Origin: Parapusillimonas sp013416435
GTDB lineage: Bacteria; Pseudomonadota; Gammaproteobacteria; Burkholderiales; Burkholderiaceae_B
Reading direction: 5' to 3'
Assembly (NCBI RefSeq): GCF_052180245.1
Contig: NZ_CP197474.1
Coordinates: 2,418,001-2,482,000, forward strand
DNA: 64,000 nucleotides
Both the position numbers and the translations under genes were made by a program. Below are positions 8,092 through 15,250 of this stretch, piece after piece; position 1 is the first letter of the stretch, and the number at the start of each line of letters is the position of its first letter. The notes beneath the pieces were generated by a model that worked only from the letters and a program-made list of their open reading frames with translations, did no database searches and was not told where the DNA came from.

Positions 8092-8361
8092 CTATTCCTG
8101 CTCGCCGAACTTGTTGGCGAACAAGGCCTGGATGTCCTGGACGGCTTGTTCCGCGTCGTCTCCGGTGGCATCGACCTTGACGGTCACGCCCAGGCCGGCC
8201 GCCAGCATCATGACGCCCATGATGCTCTTCGCATTGACCCGTTGCGCTCCGCGGGCTATGTAGATCTCGCTGCTGAACCGGCTGGCCAGCTGCGTGAGCT
8301 TGGCGGCGGCGCGGGCATGAAGACCCAATTTGTTGCTGATGACGATGTCGACGGTTGCCAT
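8092..8361 (-). CDS. ptsH: PTS phosphocarrier HPr
   Basis: 89 residues. His15 in NKLGLHARAAAK is the phosphorylation site for enzyme I. Ser46 in VNAKSIMGVMML is the regulatory serine that HPr kinase would modify. Both are at canonical positions. It lies between EIIA-Man (21 bases upstream) and ptsI, the common betaproteobacterial order. Confidence 0.96.
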   Translation of the reverse strand: MATVDIVISNKLGLHARAAAKLTQLASRFSSEIYIARGAQRVNAKSIMGVMMLAAGLGVTVKVDATGDDAEQAVQDIQALFANKFGEQE

Positions 8362-8382
8362 AGGACTCTTGTTGTTTTGAAT

Positions 8383-8784
8383 TCAGTTGAACTGGTCTGC
8401 GTTGACGATGCCGCGCAGCGCGCCAAGGCGCACGGTTTCGCTGAGCTGATCGGGATTTTCCTGCTGTTCGGTCAGGGCCTTGAGCACCATGCACAGGTTG
8501 GTTCCCGTAATGAGATGCGCGACCATGCCGCGTTCCGTTGCCAGTTTAAGCGCGCGCTTGGCGATGTTGAAAGGCGTCGCACCAAATATATCGCACAAAA
8601 TGAGCGTAGGCTCGGCCGCGTGATCAAGCAGGATGCGTGCCAGTCGCACGGAAAGCTCGTCCGGATCGGCATCGGGCGAAACGTCGAATACGGTCAATTC
8701 CGGCTTCTGGCCAAGCACGTGCTGGGCGCAGGCCTTGAATGCGGCACCCAGCGGCTCATGCATGACGAGCGCGATGCGTGCCAT
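8383..8784 (-). CDS. PTS EIIA component, mannose/fructose family
   Basis: 133 residues of the ManX IIA type. His9 in IALVMHEPLG is the phosphorylated histidine, and the LILCDIFGATPFN segment is typical of the fold. No EIIB, EIIC or EIID partner is present in the window. In Alcaligenaceae such a lone EIIA with HPr and enzyme I is a phosphorylation relay thought to regulate carbon or nitrogen metabolism rather than import sugar. It starts one base after the gshB stop, so the two are probably cotranscribed. Confidence 0.92.
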   Translation of the reverse strand: MARIALVMHEPLGAAFKACAQHVLGQKPELTVFDVSPDADPDELSVRLARILLDHAAEPTLILCDIFGATPFNIAKRALKLATERGMVAHLITGTNLCMVLKALTEQQENPDQLSETVRLGALRGIVNADQFN

Positions 8785-8785
8785 C

Positions 8786-9745
8786 TCAGATGCCTACCGC
8801 GTGCTCGAGCGCTGCTGCGAAATGGTCCGCCACATCGTAACCGGTCTGCTCGGTAATCTCGACAAAGCAGGTCGGGCTGGTGACGTTGATCTCGGTGACA
8901 TAATCGCCAATGACGTCCAGTCCGACCAGCAACAACCCGCGCTCGACCAGCTGCGGGCCGATGGTTTCCGCGATTTCGCGATCACGGGCCGTCAGTTCGC
9001 GGGCGACGCCCCGGCCGCCCGCCGCCAGATTGCCCCGGGTCTCGCCGGCCAGCGGAATACGGGCCAGCACATACGGCACCGGTTGCCCCGCGATCAACAA
9101 TATGCGCTTGTCGCCATTGACGATTTCCGGAATATAGCGCTGCGCCATGATCGTGCGCGTGCCGAAATCCGTCAGCATTTCCAGGATGGAGCTGAGATTG
9201 TGCTCGTCGGGCTGCAGGCGGAAAATGCCCGTGCCGCCCATGCCGTCCAGCGGCTTCACGACGACATCGCGGTGCTTGGCATGAAAAGCGCGCAAGCGGA
9301 CGACGTTGCGCGTAACCAGCGTGGGCGCCGTGAACGACGAAAACTCGGTGATTGCCAGCTTCTCGGGATGATTGCGCAGCGCGGCGCCCGAATTGAATAC
9401 GCGCGCGCCCTGCGCCTGCGCATATTCAAGCAGGTGGCTGGCGTACACGTATTCCATATCGAAGGGTGGGTCCTTGCGCATCAAGACCGCATCGAACTCG
9501 GATAGCCGGGCTTCCTGCACGCTGCCGCGGGCCTGCCACCATGAATGCTCGTGCAGATCCGCGCCCGGCACGAGGTCGATGCCCATGGCCTCGGCCATGA
9601 CCACGCCCTCGTCGATATACAGCCCGCCCTGATAGGCCACGCTGATGGCGTGGCCGCGCGCCACCAGCGCACGCATCATGGCGACCGACGTATCCTTGTA
9701 GGCCTTGAGTGACGGAAGAGGATCAATAACGAACAATACATGCAT
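8786..9745 (-). CDS. gshB: Glutathione synthetase
   Basis: 319 residues from MHVLFVIDPLPSLKAYKDTS, the usual GshB N-terminus; the frame opens 17 codons earlier without family-like sequence. ATP-grasp features include VVVKPLDGMGGTGIFRL and the C-terminal GLDVIGDYVTEINVTSP. It joins glycine to gamma-glutamylcysteine. gshA, often directly upstream in relatives, is absent here; infC precedes it instead, with a strong hairpin in the 66-base gap. This suggests a rearrangement boundary. Confidence 0.95.
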   Translation of the reverse strand: MHVLFVIDPLPSLKAYKDTSVAMMRALVARGHAISVAYQGGLYIDEGVVMAEAMGIDLVPGADLHEHSWWQARGSVQEARLSEFDAVLMRKDPPFDMEYVYASHLLEYAQAQGARVFNSGAALRNHPEKLAITEFSSFTAPTLVTRNVVRLRAFHAKHRDVVVKPLDGMGGTGIFRLQPDEHNLSSILEMLTDFGTRTIMAQRYIPEIVNGDKRILLIAGQPVPYVLARIPLAGETRGNLAAGGRGVARELTARDREIAETIGPQLVERGLLLVGLDVIGDYVTEINVTSPTCFVEITEQTGYDVADHFAAALEHAVGI

Positions 9746-9765
9746 GAGCGACACCTGCGTGCATT

Positions 9766-9792
9766 CCCGCGCCGTACACGGGCCGGCGCGGG
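9766..9792. repeat. GC-rich hairpin between infC and gshB
   Basis: A 9-bp perfect inverted repeat, CCCGCGCCG (9766-9774) and CGGCGCGGG (9784-9792), with a 9-base loop. There is no T-run after it on either strand, so it is not a typical intrinsic terminator. It could act as a processing or stability element between infC and gshB, or as a weak terminator. It is unrelated to the GGGGTC repeat family. Confidence 0.55.
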
Positions 9793-9811
9793 ACATATTG
9801 GAGATTCAGGA

Positions 9812-10363
9812 TCAGGAAGCGGCTTCGCCGGCTTTGCCAGGCGTGGCCTTCTTGCGCGGAGCCAGCACCATGACCATCTGCCTGCCTTCCAGCTTGGGCA
9901 TGGCTTCCACCTGGCAGAGTTCGGCCAGATCATCGCGAACGCGCTCAAGCACTCGCATGCCTAATTCCTGGTGGGCCATTTCGCGGCCGCGGAAACGCAG
10001 GGTGACCTTTGCCTTGTCGCCTTCCTCGATGAAGCGGCGCAGATTGCGCAGCTTGACCTGATAGTCGCCTTCGTCGGTTCCCGGACGGAACTTGACTTCC
10101 TTGACCTGGATGATTTTCTGCTTGGCGCGGGCTTCCTGCTGGCGCTTTTGTTCTTGGTATTTGAATTTGCCGTAATCCATCAGCCGGCAGACTGGCGGCG
10201 ACGCATTGGGCGCAATTTCGACCAGATCGACTTCGTGCTGTTCCGACAGGTGAAGTGCCTCGGAGGTCTTCAATACCCCCAATTGCTCTCCATCCACTCC
10301 TATGAGACGCACCTCGGGAACACGAATTTCACCATTGATGCGATGTGCTTTATCGGTTGCGAT
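9812..10363 (-). CDS. infC: Translation initiation factor IF-3, with ATC start
   Basis: 183 residues. The family N-terminus (M)ATDKAHRINGEIRVPEVRL can only be read from an ATC codon at 10361-10363; no ATG or GTG lies nearby in frame except an internal GTG at codon 18. An AGGAG site sits eight bases upstream of the ATC. Rare AUU/AUC start codons are a known hallmark of infC and let IF-3 repress its own translation. The N domain, linker (YQEQKRQQEARAKQKIIQVKEV) and C domain are intact. It is 28 bases downstream of thrS, but rpmI-rplT do not follow; gshB does. Confidence 0.96.
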   Translation of the reverse strand: MATDKAHRINGEIRVPEVRLIGVDGEQLGVLKTSEALHLSEQHEVDLVEIAPNASPPVCRLMDYGKFKYQEQKRQQEARAKQKIIQVKEVKFRPGTDEGDYQVKLRNLRRFIEEGDKAKVTLRFRGREMAHQELGMRVLERVRDDLAELCQVEAMPKLEGRQMVMVLAPRKKATPGKAGEAAS

Positions 10364-10391
10364 GTCTAAGACTCCTAAAAGTTATAAAAAA

Positions 10392-12329
10392 TCAGGCTTG
10401 CGTGCCGTCTTGGCGAGTGGCGATTTCCGTTTTGAGGCGTTGTGCGAAGTCTTCCTGGGACATGACCCCTAGATCTACGCCGCCTCGGCCACGCACCGCC
10501 ACCTTGCCGCCTTCGCGTTCTTTTTCGCCGACGACCAGAATATACGGCACCTTCTGCATGCTGTGTTCACGAATTTTACGGGTGATTTTTTCACCGCGCA
10601 AATCCGAACTTACTCTAAACCCTTGTTTTTTCAGGCTAAGGGCGACTTCCGACGCATAATCGGCGGACGCTTCGGAAATGCAGCATACCACTGCATGCTC
10701 TGGGGACAGCCATGCGGGCATCGCGCCGGCGTGATTCTCGATCAACATGCCGATGAAGCGCTCCAGCGAACCCAGTATGGCGCGATGCAGCATCACCGGC
10801 GTCTTGCGCTGATCCGATGCGTCGACGTACTCGGCGCCCAGGCGCTGCGGCATGGAGAAATCCACTTGTATGGTGCCGCATTGCCAGTGGCGGCCGATGG
10901 CGTCCTTGAGCGTGTATTCGATCTTGGGCCCGTAGAAGGCGCCCTCGCCCGGCGATACCTCGTACTCGCAATGCGTACGATCCAGGCTGTCCATCAGCGC
11001 CTTTTCGGCCTTGTCCCAGACCTCGTCCGAACCGATGCGCTTCTCGGGGCGCGTCGCCACCTTGTACAGGATCTCGGTGAAGCCGAAGTCGGCATAGACC
11101 TTCTTGAGCAACGCCGTGAAGTTCGCGCATTCGTCCTGCAACTGGTCTTCCGTGCAGAAAATATGGCCGTCGTCCTGCGTGAAGCCCCGCACCCGCATCA
11201 TGCCGTGCAGCGAACCGGATGGTTCGTTGCGGTGGCATTGGCCGAACTCGCCATAGCGTATGGGCAGCTCGCGATATGAATGCAGGCCGGCGTTGAAGAT
11301 CTGCACGTGCCCGGGACAGTTCATGGGCTTGAGTCCATATACCCGGTTTTCGGACTCGGTCGTGAACATGTTCTCGGCGTAGTTGTCCCAGTGCCCCGTT
11401 TTCTTCCACAAGGAAAGGTCCAGGATCTGCGGCGCCTTCACTTCTTGATAGCCATTGTCCCGATAGACGGTGCGCATGTATTGCTCGACTTCCTGCCACA
11501 GGATCCAGCCTTTGGGATGCCAGAAAATGAGGCCTGGCGCCTCTTCCTGAAAGTGGAAGAGATCGAGTTCGCGACCCAGCTTGCGATGATCGCGGCGCTC
11601 GGCCTCTTCAAGCATCGTGAGATAGTTTGCTTGCTCTTCCTTGGTGGCCCACGCAGTGCCATATATGCGCTGCAGCATTTCGTTGTTGCTGTCGCCCCGC
11701 CAGTAGGCGCCCGCCACCTTCATGAGCTTGAACACCTTCAGCTTGCCCGTCGAGGGTACGTGCGGACCCCGGCACAAGTCGATGAACTCGCCTTCGCGGT
11801 ACAGGCTGATGGGCTCATTGCTTGGAATCGACGCGATGATCTCGGCCTTGTAGTGTTCGCCTATGCTTTTGAAAAACGCCACGGCGTCATCGCGCAGCCA
11901 CTCTTCGCGCGTCACCACTTCGTCTTTCTTGGCCAGCTCAGCCATTTTCTTTTCAATGGCCTCCAGGTCTTCGGGCGTAAAGGGACGCTTGTAGGAAAAA
12001 TCGTAGTAGAAACCATTGTCGATGACCGGTCCAATGGTGACCTGCGCATCCGGGAAGAGCAACTTGACGGCATAAGCCAGCAAGTGAGCGGTCGAATGGC
12101 GAATCAGGTCGAGCCCTTCGGGATCCTTGGCGGTGATGATGGCGAGCTGCGCGTCTTTTTCGAGCACAAAGCTGGTATCGACCAGTCGCGGCTCCTGTCC
12201 ATCGGCAGTCACGCGGCCCGCGAGCGCGGAGCGGCCCAGGCCGGCGCCAATGGAGTGCGCAACATCGCTGACCGAGACGGGACCCGGAAACTCGCGTTGC
12301 GAGCCGTCGGGCAAGGTGATTTGAACCAT
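10392..12329 (-). CDS. thrS: Threonyl-tRNA synthetase
   Basis: 645 residues, full length. The N-terminal TGS domain starts MVQITLPDGSQREF. The editing domain contains the HSTAHLLAYA and FIDLCRGPHVP segments. The class II catalytic core has the zinc-ligand motif LKPMNCPGHV, the CHRNEPSGSLHG motif 2 region, and motif 3 (HRAILGSLERFIG). The C-terminal anticodon-binding domain is present. The ribosome site AGGAC lies five bases before the ATG. Upstream is a leader with a threonine-rich peptide and mutually exclusive hairpins, so expression is probably controlled by attenuation. Confidence 0.97.
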   Translation of the reverse strand: MVQITLPDGSQREFPGPVSVSDVAHSIGAGLGRSALAGRVTADGQEPRLVDTSFVLEKDAQLAIITAKDPEGLDLIRHSTAHLLAYAVKLLFPDAQVTIGPVIDNGFYYDFSYKRPFTPEDLEAIEKKMAELAKKDEVVTREEWLRDDAVAFFKSIGEHYKAEIIASIPSNEPISLYREGEFIDLCRGPHVPSTGKLKVFKLMKVAGAYWRGDSNNEMLQRIYGTAWATKEEQANYLTMLEEAERRDHRKLGRELDLFHFQEEAPGLIFWHPKGWILWQEVEQYMRTVYRDNGYQEVKAPQILDLSLWKKTGHWDNYAENMFTTESENRVYGLKPMNCPGHVQIFNAGLHSYRELPIRYGEFGQCHRNEPSGSLHGMMRVRGFTQDDGHIFCTEDQLQDECANFTALLKKVYADFGFTEILYKVATRPEKRIGSDEVWDKAEKALMDSLDRTHCEYEVSPGEGAFYGPKIEYTLKDAIGRHWQCGTIQVDFSMPQRLGAEYVDASDQRKTPVMLHRAILGSLERFIGMLIENHAGAMPAWLSPEHAVVCCISEASADYASEVALSLKKQGFRVSSDLRGEKITRKIREHSMQKVPYILVVGEKEREGGKVAVRGRGGVDLGVMSQEDFAQRLKTEIATRQDGTQA

Positions 12330-12348
12330 AAGTCGTCCTGAAAATGCA

Positions 12349-12372
12349 AAAACGCGGCACTCGCCGCGTTTT
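12349..12372 (-). terminator. Intrinsic terminator (attenuator) in the thrS leader
   Basis: On the minus strand AAAACGCGGC (12363-12372) pairs perfectly over 10 bp with GCCGCGTTTT (12349-12358), with loop GAGT. The second arm continues into a run of five T. This is a classic terminator only about 20 bases before the thrS start, so it must be conditional. Its 5' arm is also the partner of the upstream segment 12406-12418. Confidence 0.85.
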
Positions 12373-12418
12373 GGGTGTATCGTTTATTGCTAGCAAGCGG
12401 GTAAACAAAACGCGGCGA
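12361..12418 (-). promoter_or_regulatory. Antiterminator pairing in the thrS leader
   Basis: On the minus strand TCGCCGCGTTTTG (12406-12418) is perfectly complementary over 13 bp to CAAAACGCGGCGA (12361-12373). This pairing uses the same bases as the 5' arm of the terminator, so the two structures exclude each other. The upstream strand begins three bases after the leader-peptide stop codon, where a ribosome paused at the stop would cover it and permit termination. A ribosome stalled on the threonine codons would leave it free. Confidence 0.8.
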
Positions 12419-12421
12419 CAG

Positions 12422-12457
12422 CTAAAAATGCCAGGTCGTAGTTCGCGTTGTTTTCAT
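12422..12457 (-). CDS. Threonine-rich leader peptide of thrS
   Basis: A short frame of 11 codons plus TAG encodes MKTTRTTTWHF, with threonine at five of 11 positions (ACA, ACG, ACT, ACG, ACC). Its position, just before two alternative hairpins and a terminator ahead of threonyl-tRNA synthetase, is that of an attenuator leader peptide such as ThrL or PheL. The ribosome site is weak. Bases 12444-12452 within it can also pair, with a two-base bulge, with 12404-12414, giving the protector (1:2) helix of the trp model. Confidence 0.8.
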   Translation of the reverse strand: MKTTRTTTWHF

Positions 12458-12491
12458 GCTGTATGGGCAAGCGTGCAAATATCAAAACACC

Positions 12492-12519
12492 AGTGTAACA
12501 CCAGCCCCCTTCCGCTGAA
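12492..12519 (-). promoter_or_regulatory. Predicted promoter of the thrS leader
   Basis: The minus strand has an extended -10, TGT-TACACT (TACACT at 12492-12497, TG at 12499-12500), with a weak -35 TTCAGC (12514-12519) and 16-base spacer. Transcription would begin near 12485, about 28 bases before the leader-peptide ATG and 155 bases before thrS. Confidence 0.5.
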
Positions 12520-12642
12520 CCCGCCGGCCTTCGAATACCACCGCATGGGCCGATTTTTGTGCCAATTCGTTGCAAAAATGCTCTTTTGCGCGCCATGCCA
12601 CCAATGCCGTCTTGAGGCATCACCCTGGACCCTTCCTTCAAT

Positions 12643-12671
12643 TTGACAGGAATAAAAAATCTGGTTTAGAA
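12643..12671 (+). promoter_or_regulatory. Sigma-70 promoter of tRNA-Val
   Basis: Perfect -35 TTGACA (12643-12648), 17-base AT-rich spacer, -10 TTAGAA (12666-12671), then the tRNA 14 bases downstream. Confidence 0.8.
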
Positions 12672-12684
12672 TGCTGTTCTTCTT

Positions 12685-12761
12685 AGGCGGTTAGCTCAGT
12701 TGGTTAGAGCGCTACGTTGACATCGTAGAGGTCGCTGGTTCGAATCCAGTACTGCCTACCA
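12685..12761 (+). tRNA. tRNA-Val (anticodon GAC), CCA encoded
   Basis: 77 bases fold as a cloverleaf. The acceptor arms AGGCGGT and ACTGCCT pair over 7 bp with one G-U. The D-arm contains AGCTCAGTTGG; the anticodon arm CTACG-TTGACAT-CGTAG carries GAC for valine. The T-arm has GGTTCGAATCC, followed by discriminator A and genomic CCA. It has its own promoter and a strong terminator, so it is a single-gene unit. Confidence 0.97.
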
Positions 12762-12770
12762 GACACCTGA

Positions 12771-12804
12771 AACCCGCATGCCTATTGGGCATGCGGGTTT
12801 TTTA
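12771..12804 (+). terminator. Intrinsic terminator after tRNA-Val
   Basis: A perfect 12-bp stem, AACCCGCATGCC (12771-12782) with GGCATGCGGGTT (12788-12799), loop TATTG, followed by a T-run through 12803. Confidence 0.93.
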
Positions 12805-12920
12805 TTTGCCTGCGGCATTTTCACCGTATGCTAAGCACTGCCCCTTGCACCATGATTTGGCGAGAGCGGGAATGAATATTGCTGAGGGACCACGAACCGT
12901 GACCCCCATGGCAAGACCTC

Positions 12921-14198
12921 ATGAATTCATTACAACACGATGCCCTAACCACTCACTCCTTGGCGCGGGTCCACGCCCATGAAGCCTACCACGCTGTGCG
13001 TTCGCACTCGCTCGCGCTGGCCGCCCCGCTTTCCGCGGAAGACCAGTGCCTGCAATCCATGACCGAGGCGAGCCCCTGCAAATGGCATCTGGCGCATACG
13101 AGCTGGTTTTTCGAAGCGCTGCTGCTGATCCCTTTCCTTCCGCACTACCGACCCTTCGACGAGCAGTATCTTTTCCTGTTCAATTCATACTACGAAGCCC
13201 TCGGCCCGCGCCTTGCCCGGCCGTCGCGAGGACTGATCTCGCGGCCCAGCCTGGAAGACGTCCATCTTTACCGCCGCCACATCGACGCATCGATGCATCG
13301 GCTGATGGATGAATGCACCGAAGAGCAGTGGGAGGAAATCCAGCGCCTGATGCAACTGGGCATCAACCATGAACAGCAGCACCAGGAGCTGATTCTCACC
13401 GACATCCTCCATGCCTTCTGGTGCAATCCGCTGAAGCCCGCTTATGACGCTCAGTATCCCTACCCCGGCCCGGAAGGACGCGCCCCTCCTCGGCCCGCGG
13501 TCGTCAACGAGCGTTCCGAGTGGGCGGACTTCACCGGCGGGCGCGTTTCGGTCGGATGCCCTGCCTCTGATCAAGCCGGCGCCCCTTTTTGCTATGACAA
13601 TGAAACGCCCCAGCACGACGTCCTTTTGCCCTCCTACCAGCTCGGCACCCGGCTGGTGAGTTGCGCCGAATTCGCGGCGTTCATCGATGATGGCGGATAC
13701 CGGAAGCCCGAGCTATGGCTTTCTGAAGGCTGGGCTGCCGTTCAAGCCCATGAGTGGAAGCATCCAGCCTACTGGATCCCGGACGGCCCTTCGGGCTGGA
13801 AAGTATTCGGCCTGCGTGGCGTTGAACCTTTGGATGGCGCAGAGCCGGTCATGCAGCTGTCTTTCTACGAAGCGGCCGCCTATGCGGAATGGGCCGGTGC
13901 CAGGCTGCCCACGGAGTTCGAATGGGAAGCGGCCGCCCATGACGTTCGCCTGACGCAGGTAGCTGGACACGCCTGGCAATGGACGCGATCGTCCTACGAC
14001 CCGTATCCGGGCTTCCGGCCGATGGCGGGCGCGCCCAGCGAATACAACGGCAAATTCATGGTGGGACAGCTCGTCCTGCGCGGCGGCAGCCACGCAACGC
14101 CGTCGGGCCATACCCGCCCGACATACAGAAACTTTTTTCCGCCCGGAGCGCGTTGGCAGTTCTCCGGATTGCGGCTCGCCAGGGACCTCACATGCTGA
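12921..14198 (+). CDS. egtB: Ergothioneine sulfoxide synthase EgtB
   Basis: 425 residues. The N-terminal DinB-like domain carries the probable three-histidine iron site: His59 in WHLAHTSWFFE, and His150 and His154 in NHEQQHQEL. The C-terminal half is a formylglycine-generating-enzyme-like (FGE-sulfatase) domain, with LPTEFEWEAAA, HAWQWTRSSY and VLRGGSHAT. EgtB joins a thiol donor to trimethylhistidine using oxygen and non-haem iron. Neither egtA nor egtC is nearby, so the donor may be cysteine or gamma-glutamylcysteine. Its stop overlaps the egtD start by seven bases, so the two are translationally coupled. Confidence 0.93.
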   Translation: MNSLQHDALTTHSLARVHAHEAYHAVRSHSLALAAPLSAEDQCLQSMTEASPCKWHLAHTSWFFEALLLIPFLPHYRPFDEQYLFLFNSYYEALGPRLARPSRGLISRPSLEDVHLYRRHIDASMHRLMDECTEEQWEEIQRLMQLGINHEQQHQELILTDILHAFWCNPLKPAYDAQYPYPGPEGRAPPRPAVVNERSEWADFTGGRVSVGCPASDQAGAPFCYDNETPQHDVLLPSYQLGTRLVSCAEFAAFIDDGGYRKPELWLSEGWAAVQAHEWKHPAYWIPDGPSGWKVFGLRGVEPLDGAEPVMQLSFYEAAAYAEWAGARLPTEFEWEAAAHDVRLTQVAGHAWQWTRSSYDPYPGFRPMAGAPSEYNGKFMVGQLVLRGGSHATPSGHTRPTYRNFFPPGARWQFSGLRLARDLTC

Positions 14199-15181
14199 AA
14201 CAAGAATTTGGATGCAGCACACTCACCGATATTCCGTTTGTCGCGGAAACCATCATGCCCGAGCCCTTTCTGAGCGACATGATTCACGCGCTTGCCGATA
14301 TGCCGCACGCCTTGTCTCCGAAATATTTTTATGACGAGGAAGGGTCCAGACTGTTCGATCGCATATGCGAACAGCCGGAGTATTATCCAACGCGCTGTGA
14401 AATGTGGGTGTTGCGGGCCTGCGCTTCCGACATCGCCCGGCACATCGGCAGCCATGCCGAGATCGTCGAATACGGAGCCGGATCACTGCACAAGATCAGG
14501 CCCATCCTGGACGCGCTGGACGGCCCCGCGCACTATCTGCCCATCGATATTTCAGGAGAACATCTGGCCGCCAGCGCCAGGATGCTTCAGGAGGCCTACC
14601 CGGAGATCTCGATCGCTCCACTTATTGGCGACTATACCGGCCACTTGGCGCTGCCCGAGAAGCCGACGAATGTGAAGAAACGCATTGGTTTCTTTCCCGG
14701 TTCCACGCTGGGCAACATGCATCCCAGGGAAGCCTTGCGGTTTCTGCGCATGCTGCGAACGCAGCTGCATGGCGGCGCTCTTTTGCTGGGTGTGGACTTG
14801 ATCAAGGACCCGGCAATCCTGCATGCCGCTTACAACGACAGCCAAGGCGTGACGGCCGCGTTCAACCTGAACGTGCTCACTCGCGCCAATCGTGAACTCG
14901 GCGCCGATTTCGATCTGGACGCTTTCGCTCACTGCGCGTTCTACAACGCGCCTGAACACCGTATCGAAATGCACCTGATGTGCCGCAAGCCCCAGGAAAT
15001 TCACTTGGACGGCCGCTGCTTCAGGATGTCGCAGGGCGAGACCCTGCATACGGAAAATTCGTACAAATTCACCATCGGCGGCCTGCGCACGCTGGCCTCC
15101 GAGGCGGGCTTCGTACCCGCCACCGTCTGGACGGACCCCGACCGCATGTTCAGCCTGCATTGGCTTGATGCGCCGGAGTAA
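14192..15181 (+). CDS. egtD: L-histidine N-alpha-methyltransferase EgtD
   Basis: 329 residues starting at the ATG inside the egtB stop region (ATGCTGA overlap). The S-adenosylmethionine fold shows EIVEYGAGSLHKIRPILDAL and YLPIDISGEHLAASA. The family-typical LSPKYFYDEEGSRLFDRICEQ, FFPGSTLGNMHP and C-terminal FSLHWLDA are present. It converts histidine to hercynine using three SAM, the first step of ergothioneine synthesis; EgtB acts next. Repeat cluster 4 begins six bases after its stop, and a near-identical copy of the stop plus repeat follows the dapA-like gene at 18407. Confidence 0.95.
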   Translation: MLKQEFGCSTLTDIPFVAETIMPEPFLSDMIHALADMPHALSPKYFYDEEGSRLFDRICEQPEYYPTRCEMWVLRACASDIARHIGSHAEIVEYGAGSLHKIRPILDALDGPAHYLPIDISGEHLAASARMLQEAYPEISIAPLIGDYTGHLALPEKPTNVKKRIGFFPGSTLGNMHPREALRFLRMLRTQLHGGALLLGVDLIKDPAILHAAYNDSQGVTAAFNLNVLTRANRELGADFDLDAFAHCAFYNAPEHRIEMHLMCRKPQEIHLDGRCFRMSQGETLHTENSYKFTIGGLRTLASEAGFVPATVWTDPDRMFSLHWLDAPE

Positions 15182-15241
15182 GACCGTGGGGTCAGACCCC
15201 GTACGGGGTCTGACCCCGATCCTTTTTGCCGGGTCGGACCC
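15176..15241. repeat. Palindrome cluster 4, left direct repeat of the lysR cassette
   Basis: A full GGGGTCAGACCCC palindrome (15188-15217, spacer GTAC) followed by GATCCTTTTTGCC and a single GGGTCGGACCCC. The 66-bp segment 15176-15241, including the GAG-TAA end of egtD, matches 18407-18473 at all but two substitutions and one indel. It fills the gap between the convergent egtD and lysR genes. Confidence 0.93.
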
Positions 15242-15250
15242 CAATCCTTT

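Noticed and set aside
9766..9792. Intrinsic terminator after infC
   Set aside because: The stem is strong, but no T-run follows on the minus strand, so it is listed only as a hairpin.
12330..12520. T-box riboswitch for thrS
   Set aside because: T-boxes belong mainly to Gram-positive bacteria, and the conserved T-box sequence is absent. The Thr-rich peptide and paired helices fit ribosome-mediated attenuation better.
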